This document shows positions 56,318 through 64,000 of a stretch of 64,000 nucleotides of DNA, piece after piece. Each line of letters opens with the position of its first letter. The first letter of the stretch is position 1. The notes below the pieces were generated by a model. The model was not told the origin of the DNA, did no database searches, and saw nothing but the letters and a program-made list of their open reading frames with translations. The translations under genes and the position numbers were made by a program. Origin of the DNA: Gnetum montanum (lineage: Eukaryota; Streptophyta; Gnetopsida; Gnetales; Gnetaceae); assembly GCA_015680685.1 (NCBI GenBank), contig MNCI01008335.1:1498154-1562153 (forward strand), written 5' to 3'.

Positions 56318-59179
56318 CATATGGTCCTAGGCGATGGAGGCTCCTAAGGCTATGAAGAACCTTCTCCAACTCCAGGCATGGCTGATGGTTGATGTGTTTG
56401 TGGTTGTCCCGCTACTACTCTAACTTCTGGTGAAAGGCTAAAAGCATCCAGCAATGCTTTCATCTTCTCTTCTTTACTCCTAGGATCATTTATGGTCCAT
56501 GCAACTTTGTCAATGTGGGTCGAAATTGGAATATCCCAAGGACAAAGCAATACTGAAAGTAACTCCTTTATGTTGATGAACTAGGCTACGAATTATTTTT
56601 GCTTGATTTCGAATGCTTAGATTGTGCATTGTAGTGCCTAGTAGTCATTCATTCTTTTGGCCAGGTTCTTGGTGATTGATCTTCAGTTGGTGAATTTTGC
56701 CTTGAGAACCTCATATTCAGCATTTGCCACCATAAGCTTTTTCTTGGTGTCTTTATGATTCTTAAACTCGACCTTGTACAATAAGTACAAGCTAGTCACT
56801 TGCTTCTCAAGCTCAGACCATGACCATCTAGTAGTTAGCATGACTAAGTTTATGTAGCAAAGATTAGACAACTCTATGTACTCTATCATCTATTCAATCT
56901 GCAACTCCTTCATGCAAATTTCCACCTTGTTGTAGCATTAATCCCATTGATGGTGGGTTGCAACATTTCTCTACCTTGCTGGAGTTACTGGAGGGCCTCA
57001 TTAACCTTTACCTTCACTAGTTAGATATGCTTTTCATTCACCTCCTTTTGTAGGCCAAATTTGTCTTTGTAATGATTTTTAACTTTTTCAAATTTCAAAG
57101 CCTCGTTTTTCTAGATGACAATTTCAATGGCTGATTTTTGACATAAGGCACGAACATCCTTCATGGAGAGATTACAATTCTCTGTTGCTAATATCCTTAG
57201 TTTGGCATTTTCTCTAGTAAGCTGCTCCTGCTATTGATGGATGAATTCTTCTAGTTGTTGTTTTTGTACATCAACGTTTCTAAGGCTATGATTCTTTGCG
57301 GTCAAGGTTTAATTTTCCTGATGCATCTGCATCAAGTCCCTTCGTATTGAATGAGTTTTAGCTTCTACTATGGATTGATTGAAGACCACCATTACCATTT
57401 CTCCCTCAGCCCGCTTTAGTTGTTCTTGAAGCTACTAAAAAGATTCATCTCATGTTAATGCAGGGTTGATAAGAGCAAGGACGATAATTTGGGCATGCAA
57501 TTTGATAACTTCTGTAGCTAAGCATTTATTATGTGCTTGAGCTGTTTCATGTTTCCTATTTTAAGATGAGGCACTTGCCCTTTACCTCCAGTAGCTTCAA
57601 CTAGGTTATAGTGATGGTATCCAAAAAATCAAAGATATTCAAAATTGGTTGCCCAGTTTCCACTAGTTAGTCTAATAGTTCTTCATGCTGGGCTGCACTC
57701 AATTTTTCGTTGATTATCCCTGTAGACATCTGCACATCTCTTAGTGTAGAAACTGCTAGTATAGGCGTCATAGGTGCATTTAATGCCTTAGCAACTCAAT
57801 TAGCAATGATCTCCGTAGCTATCTCTTTCCCTTGGTGCTACATCACCAATATGGTTACCTCCTCACCCTCCTCCAAGTGCATTAAAAAGAAAGTGACATT
57901 CTAAGAGATTTCTAGGAATAGATGATGCTGAGAGAGAAACACCATCACCTCTTAGGCACTTGGATTTGACCTTGCAGGCAATTGCATTCGTTGGGCAAAC
58001 AACATTAATCCACCTCCCTTCATCTGGTTGATTGTACGAGCCACTTCTTTGAGGTGACTCATGGTCAGTTTGTATGTAGATGGGTCTCCACCACTAGTTC
58101 CTACTTATTGCTCCCATTGTTGCAAGAGCTACTCTCATATTTTTCACACACACTCAACTGCAGTGTGGGCCTCCAGCAGTTGCTCATAAGTAGGTGGTGG
58201 AGGTGGTCATTATTACTGCTCTTCTATGATCATGGAAAGCATCTTATCCTTCATTGTCTCAGCCCACGAAGCATTAGGAGCATGCCTAAGTGTATCATTT
58301 ACATAGCAGACTATCCCTAGAGCAGGATTTTTCTGATCAAGTAGGGAAAGGGCAGGATTTTTCTTCCATGTTCATTCTTCTTGAAGTGCTTCTCTATCTT
58401 TAGATAGATTAGTTGTGAAAGGTTTGATGGAAATTTCCTACCTAGAGCGATGCATGCTCAGGTGGAGAAGGTTGTCACCTTATTGGGCCTCACTGTTGGA
58501 TTGAGGTGGTAGGCCACTATCTTAAAATAGACTCACTCCACCAATGTGAGCATGTCAAACTCCTTGTGGTCAACCCCATAACATAGCTGAGTCCACTCCT
58601 TCTTTGCTCTGGGATTAGCTTGTGTGGATAGCTCTACTAATTATGTTCCTACACTAGGAAACCTAAGGACCTACATAATGGATTCTACAGAGTAGGACAC
58701 TTGGATGTCCTTGATTTTCACAGTGGCTCTTGCTCTTTTGTTGTTTTAGAAAAGATACCTTTCTTCCATGTACCACACTCCCCACTAAAAGTGATGATTA
58801 GCCATATGGGAGAGGCTTGCAGTTAAGCTTTGACATCTTCTAGAGCTTATCTAAGGAATGACTTTAAGTTTAGCTCTTGAAGAACTGAGTGTTGGATCTC
58901 ACAACTTGTAATTATGTCAAGGTAGGCCTATGTGAGTGTGACTTCTAGTTTGGGTACAAGGCCTAGTGCTTTGCCTCGTTGTGAGTGTTCAGATGTAGCT
59001 TCCTCTTCGAGAATCTATTGGATAGATTCCACCTTGGCCTCATGTATAAGAGGTCCCGTTGCATGGGTTGCCTTAGCTCGTTCTTGGCCATGTTCTTGTT
59101 GGCCTCTTCCTTCTCTAGGTTGTTTCTCTCATGGTTGTGATGGTCCTTCCTCCTGCGGTCTCTTTAGTCTTGGTGCCAT
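56318..59179 (-). pseudogene. ORF2 of element C: PF20167-like domain plus coiled coil
   Basis: Start ATG 59179 (MAPRLKRPQEEGPSQP, then a stop). The domain corresponding to the one in B lies at about 58750-58330: VDHKEFDMLTLVE, then YFKIVAYHLNPTVRPNKVTT, LGRKFPSNLSQLIYLKIEKH and PFPYLI. Further along, EVTILVM followed by HQGKEIA (about 57850) pairs with GATLVVMQHQ of B, and HEELLD.LVETGQPILNIFD (about 57660) pairs with HEDVLDWLLQIGQ. A long Lys/Glu-rich region (57450-56690) has SELEKQVTSLYLLYKVEF, like LEKQVT in B, and predicts coiled coil. The tail ends EPPSPRTI then stop at 56318. Many stops. The gene is about the same length as in B, so both families keep the full plan. Function unknown; the position matches the env-like gene of Athila. 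Confidence 0.75.
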
Positions 59180-59449
59180 CTATAACCACACATAACAATA
59201 GGTTAGCAAATATTATGTAACTCAGAATGACTAGAATAACTTATCTCATAGGGAGGCTACACTTGGCTAAGGTGTGATTATGGTTGGATGGATTAAGTAT
59301 TTAGTTATTGATTTAATCTTTGGTTTACCGAAGTTGTTGGAAGGGTTAAATTCTCAAAAAATAATGATTTAATAGCATTTTATATCGTAACCCTTTAGGG
59401 AAGTTAGAAAAAGTTTCAAAAAAAGTATCATCAAAACCTTGAGGTTTGC

Positions 59450-59466
59450 TACCCCCATGACTAAGA
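59450..59466 (-). promoter_or_regulatory. Internal polypurine-tract copy in element C
   Basis: Minus strand CTCTTAGTCATGGGGGTA; AGTCATGGGGGTA is identical to the terminal tract at 56104-56118. Confidence 0.75.
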
Positions 59467-59616
59467 GCTTACCTTCAGTAATTGTATGATCAAAGAACAG
59501 TGTGATTTGGATAAACGGTATGAGAGTTATAGGCTTGGGAAGGTTTTGGGCTATGAAAATTGCAAAAACTCCTTGGGAGTTATGAACCAAATGTGAAAAA
59601 TTCAAATTGTTTGATG

Positions 59617-59690
59617 GTATTTATACTATTTTTGTGTTGTGTTAATGGGGCCTCATTGACGAGGTTGGCTACGTTGATGGGACGCAATTG
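59617..59690 (-). promoter_or_regulatory. Internal LTR-U3-like promoter module of element C
   Basis: On the plus strand GTTGATGGGAC at 59674-59684 and AATGGGGCCT at 59644-59653 match GTTGATGGGAC at 56031-56041 and GATGGGGCCT in the LTR (56066-56075). On the minus strand the units are followed about 16 bp later by TATAAATAC at 59625-59617, the same spacing class as in the LTR. The module lies about 440 bp upstream of ORF2. Confidence 0.65.
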
Positions 59691-61289
59691 TTGATCATTA
59701 TAGACTAAGTCAAAACTTGAAAATTACAAAAACATATTGAATGAAATTAGGGTCAAATGGAAGTCCAAACAACCATGAACAAGATGAGAATATGAGAAGA
59801 GGATGCTGAAGGTCAAAAAATTTAAGAAAATTAAAAAAATGGAGAAAGAGGGTAGAGAATGAAAGTTCAAGGAGCACAAAGTGATTTGCAGAATGGAATA
59901 TGTGAAAGTTAGGATTGTAGCAATGTCTAGAGTAAGGGGCTTAACTAATCAAACTAAGAGATATGCAAGTGGATCCTCCCCACAGTAGGCACATGCCCTT
60001 GTTTCACTTACATAACCCCAACTAAGGAGTTTGTGGGCCCCACAGTTGATTAAAGGTTATGAAAAGTTAAGGACCAACCAAAAAGAATTTATCCAAGAAT
60101 TCCAACACATCAGACTAAGACATCGAACATAACATAAAAAAGAGTAGTGAGGTGAGTAATGGAAACATAGATGAATGACCGAGAAGGTGGAATGAAATCC
60201 CGAATTAAGGTTGTAAGAAGTCCCTTATGGAAAATGCGTTTAAAATAACTCGAGAAGATCTATCCTTAGTCCAAACCAAAACCAACCTCTTTCAGTGACT
60301 TTGCATCATCACTCTAAGACTAATCTACCCACTCAAAACACAAGAGTGCTCCTACAAAACACCCTCTATTTCATAAATAGAAAAAAAGAGAAGTAGAAAG
60401 TGTGAGAGAGAGTTCCTTAGTTAGAGGGAACCTTTAGGCATGGGTAACATGTCTTTTAGTCCCATAACTAGTGCTTGTAGCCTATTTATTTGTCTAAGGG
60501 ATGTGCTTTGAATTCCCATCATGTTTTTTTTTTGAATTTTTTGGATGGGAACCACACCATGCAAAGACTTTATTCGATTTCCTGTTAGTCGTTAGAATGG
60601 AACGATAAGAAGTTCAGGAAAAACACCCAAGCACTCAAGTAAGTAGAAAAGTACAGAGAGTATTGAGTCCCCTTGAAGTCAGATCCTCTATAAGCCTTTG
60701 AATCCTTCCCAATTCCAAAACTATCAATTGATTAAAAGTTTCTTTAATGGAAAGGACCTCAAACTCCAAAAATAAAGAAAGCCATAGAGTTTATTGGATA
60801 GACGGATGACATAGATTCATTGCCTATTCCATGAAAAATAAACCATGTCATAGTCATCAGACAGTAGAATTCAAAAATAGAAACTAGACTTTGACAATCA
60901 AAACATTAAGCACAAACCATCATTAGTAAACATTGACAATGGCACTGCGTCCTATGGTAATATAGCACTTTTATTAGCAGAAATAATTAAAAGACACATA
61001 CAAACAAAGAAAAGTAAACAATATATATAAGAAGATGTAAACTAATCAAGAAAGGTAAAACATGCTAACAATGTTGTAAAATAAAAAATTGAGAAAGTTA
61101 ATAGAACAAGAAACCAAAGAAAAAGGTAAAAATCAATAAAGTGTAAAGCAAAAATGTGTAAAATAAAAAGTGAAAGATTAAGGAGCCATGTAGATAGTTA
61201 GCATGGATGGCCATCTTCCCCACGACTATGTTGAAAGGAGTGGATTTGGAAAATGAAGCATGGTTGTCCATCTGTTGAGGTGGTAGTTG

Positions 61290-64000
61290 CACTGGCTTGT
61301 CTTGGTTCTAGGAAAGGTTTCACTTGTTGGATGTTGATCAACTGCTTTTTATTTGGGCTTTTAGGCTTTTAGATTAACATAGCCCAAGAGGGAAAGGTCT
61401 TATCAATTATATAAGGTCCTTCCCACATAATTTAAAACTTTGTCTTCTGGGGTATGTGTGTGAGATTCCAGTAGAGAACCTTATCTCTTGGTTGAAATTT
61501 CACTTTCCATATTTTAAGGTCATGAAATTGCTTGTTAAATGCCTTGTGCACCTCATTCAAAGATAAGGCCACTAATTAGTTTTCATCTAGCTTGTTGAGG
61601 TTGATTAGTTTTTATTTTTTTGCTAGACTTGGGTCAACATTTAGATTACAAGCTATCGAAAGTGTAAGGAGCTTGGATTGAATCAAGAGTGTTGGAAGTT
61701 TTCTATAGACTAGCTCATAGGAGTCATAGCCAATAGGAAGTTTCCATGTTGGGTGGTAGGCCCATAGGGCATTGTCAAGTTTTGTGCTCCAATCTTTCCT
61801 ATATTTGCTTATAGTCCTTATTAATATCTTTGTAATCTTCTTGTTAGTTATCTCTACTTAACCATTGGCTTGGGGTTGATAGGGTGTTAATTTATGTTCA
61901 ACCCCTAAGCATTGCATCAACTTTCTAAAATTAGCACCTATGAAATGAGTTCCATTGTTAGAAATTAGTGCATGTGGAACCCTAAACCTGTTTACAACAT
62001 TTTGTTGTACAAATCTAGCAGCAGTGGATGATGTACAATTAATAACGGTTGTTGCTTCTGCCCATTTTGTGTAGTAGTTAACTATTATAATAATATATGC
62101 CTTTCCATTGGACATGGATGTGATGGCACCCATGGAGTCAATGCCCCATTTGTCAAAGGGCTCCAATGGTTGAATCCGTTGTTAAGGACCTTTCATTTGA
62201 GTGGTCATCCCACTATATCGTTGACAATGTTCACAAGATCAAACAAACTAGTGGGCATGTCTGAAGATTATAGGCCAATAGTATCCTATCATTAGGATTT
62301 TTATGACCATGCATTTCCCTACATAGTGGCCTCTGCAAGGCCCTTCATGAGCATCTTGGAGAATGCACAGTTGATCTTCATTGGGGACACACCAATGAAT
62401 CAGGCCATTGGTGCACACCTTGTAGACGTGTCCATTGATTTCACAAAGTATTTGGCTTGATGAAGAAATTATTGCTTCTTTATAAAGTCAAGATTTTGTA
62501 GCATCTCTTGAGTGAGAAGATAGATGAGGATGTCATTGTACCATGTTGTTTCCATGGGCACTTGATCATTTAGTGCATCCATAAAGAGGATTTCATCTAG
62601 AAAATGATAAAAAAATGGGCTTTCCTCCTCTTTATTATCCCATCTTAAGTAAGAGAGGTGGTCAATGACCATATTCTTGATCCTTGTTTAATCTACCATT
62701 GTGAGATCAAATTCGTACAAGATCAAAAGCCATCGTATGATATGGGGGCTCACTACGAGCTTGTTCATTAGGAAGCAAATACAATTGTGGTTTGTGTGCA
62801 TAAATACTTTATAACCAAGCACATGATGTTTGATTTTTTCTAGAGGATACACCACTACCATTAATTCTTTCTCCGTGGTGGTGTAATTTAATTGTGCACC
62901 TACAATGCTTTGGCTTGCATAGTGGATGTAATATGGATGTTTTTTATCATCCAACTGCATAAGCATTGCTCGCAAAGCATAATTAGATGCATTCATCATT
63001 ATGTAAAATGGTTTAGACCAATTTGGTGGCTATATAATTGGAGTCTCAACAAGTTTTTACTTTAATTGTTGGAATGAATGTTTGCATTTCTTGGTCTAGA
63101 TGAATGGAGCATCTTTCTTTGTTAGCTTGACCAATGGCTTTGCAATCTTAGAGAAATTCTCTATGAATCACTAGTAGTAGCGAATATGTCCAAGGAATGA
63201 TTAGATGTCTTTAACTGTCTCTGGTTGGTGTATTATTCCTTGGATGACCCTTATCTTCTTTGGATCTACCTCAATCCCTTCTTGTGGAATTTGGTGCCCC
63301 AACACAATGCCATCTTGGACCATGAGATGACTCTTTTTTTAGTTGAGCCATAGATTTGTTTCCACACATCTTTTCAGTACTTGTTTAAGGTGGTCCAAGG
63401 CTTGCTCAAATGTAGCTCCATAGGTGGAGAAGTTATCCATGAAGACTTCCACATCACTACTGATCTACTATTGAAAGATGCTAAGGACTAGGCATTGAAA
63501 TGTTGCAAGGGCATTGCACAGACCAAATGACATCTTACAATATGCAAAAGTCCCCCAAGAACTCTTGAATGTTGTCCTGGTATGATCTTCTGGTGTAATT
63601 TGGATTTGGTTATAGCCACTATAACCATCCAAGAAGCTATAATAGCAATGCTTGGAGATAGTGTCCAACACTTGGTTCATGAATGACAATGGAAAATGAT
63701 CTTTAAATGTTGCCATGTCAACAGCTTGAAGCTCATGTAGACCCTCCACTTGCCACCTTTCTTTGGCACAATTACGAGTGGACTAACCCACTCACTATTC
63801 ACAATGGGATAAATAAACCCCGCCTTGAGGAGTTGCTCTATTTCCTCCTTGATGATCTACTTTAATTTAGGGTTTAGTTGTCTCTACAACTACCTTCTTG
63901 GCTTCATGGCTGGGTCAGTGTAAATGTGATGCTAGCATATCCTTGGATCAATTCTAGTTAGCTTGGGATATGACTGAGCAAACACTGTTGGCCATTTGTT
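61290..64000 (-). pseudogene. pol: pol of element C (reverse transcriptase, RNase H, integrase)
   Basis: Ty3/gypsy order: reverse transcriptase, RNase H, integrase. Reverse transcriptase starts near 63880 with EQLLKAGFIYPIVNSEWVSP and VPKKGGKWRV, then FKDHFPLSF, YSFLDGYSGYNQIQI and WGTFAYCKMSFGLCNALATF (63749-63468). RNase H (62999-62688) has YYIHYASQSIVGAQLNYTTT followed by EKELMVVVYPLEK. The integrase zinc finger (about 62440-62210) includes CEHCQRYSG. The integrase core (62166-61858) has FDKWGIDSMG and NNGTHFIGANFRKLM, where the second catalytic Asp (normally DNG) reads Asn, then YQPQANG, and continues to a C-terminal part near 61320. Several stops and frameshifts. The N-terminal part is beyond the window edge. 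GYSGYNQI and GFIYPI are typical of the Athila/Tat branch. Confidence 0.9.

Larger units (their letters stand above)
59180..61289 (-). other. Element C spacer between pol and ORF2
   Basis: Non-coding. In element order: the block TGACTTCAAGGGGACT within 60665-60683, a block matching D at 60524-60426, the LTR-like units at 59690-59640, TATA box 59625-59617, and the purine tract 59465-59450. Confidence 0.7.
55246..64000 (-). mobile_element. Element C: Athila-like element with pol and ORF2 (runs off window)
   Basis: In element order within the window: pol 64000 to about 61290, spacer about 61289-59180, ORF2 59179-56318, polypurine tract 56118-56104, LTR 56103-55246. It inserted into element E next to ACTAG (55241-55245). 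Gag, the primer site and the other LTR are beyond 64000. It is related to A, B and D through LTR ends, purine tract, spacer blocks and ORF2, and is the only one here with pol, so it represents the enzyme-supplying type of the group, though this copy is dead. Confidence 0.85.

Noticed and set aside
1-64000. CRISPR arrays, bacterial operons, rRNA or organellar inserts
   Set aside because: No regularly spaced short repeats, no bacterial gene layout and no rRNA or organelle gene motifs were seen.

Overview
This is nuclear DNA of a seed plant, most likely one with a large, repeat-rich genome such as a gymnosperm. That lineage guess is an inference from the depth of old, CpG-poor, nested retrotransposons. 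The plant assignment rests on an intact gene of the plant-only DUF4408/DUF761 family, on LTR elements primed by tRNA-Asp in Athila style, and on a Ty1/copia element of plant type. About 85% of the window is transposon-derived. Almost every transposon reading frame is broken by stops and frameshifts, so those coding entries are pseudogenes.

Layout. 1-867 is an LTR of an Athila-like family. About 870-3500 holds a decayed plus-strand L1-type LINE. 3500-8520 is AT-rich sequence I cannot assign. 8521-9990 is a second plus-strand LINE of a different type (ORF1-like RRM region plus endonuclease, no reverse transcriptase seen). About 10-21.4 kb is an island of higher GC with the only intact gene, a minus-strand DUF4408/DUF761 membrane protein (11756-12715). 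The 5' flank of that gene recurs, diverged, at 18.4-21.1 kb, where it is interrupted by a foldback element built of tRNA-derived SINE-like units. 21.4-25.4 kb is a third LINE, on the minus strand.

From 25.4 to 64 kb the window is a nest. A minus-strand Ty1/copia element (F: 40871-39582, 33287-31168 and probably 26032-25365) was interrupted by plus-strand element D (33288-39581, TSD TCTAG/TCTGG) and by minus-strand element A (about 26033-31167). Next to it, a plus-strand gypsy element E (LTR about 42339-44363, gag from 45243) was interrupted by minus-strand element B (46295-55108, perfect TSD GTGAT) and then by minus-strand element C (55246 to beyond the window end).

A, B, C and D are one Athila-like group. 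They share LTR ends TGATGA...TCATCA (or TCATTA), a tRNA-Asp primer-binding site (seen in A, B and D), the purine tract AGTCATGGGGGTA and homologous gag or spacer blocks. C carries pol (reverse transcriptase, RNase H, integrase). A, B and D carry gag but no recognisable pol. B and C also carry a long second reading frame (ORF2) downstream of gag or pol, in the position Athila elements use for an env-like gene; it has a PF20167-like domain and coiled coils.

The most interesting signal is in the spacer before ORF2. In both B and C a short module (a repeat array followed 12-16 bp later by a TATA box) copies the array-plus-TATA layout of that element's own LTR. The two arrays differ between families, yet each matches its own LTR. 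A second copy of the polypurine tract lies between this module and ORF2 in B and C, and D also has an internal copy. A 16-base block with one variable position is conserved in B, C and D. I read this as a possible internal promoter plus internal plus-strand primer for a separate ORF2 transcript. Element A has lost both the module and the middle of ORF2.
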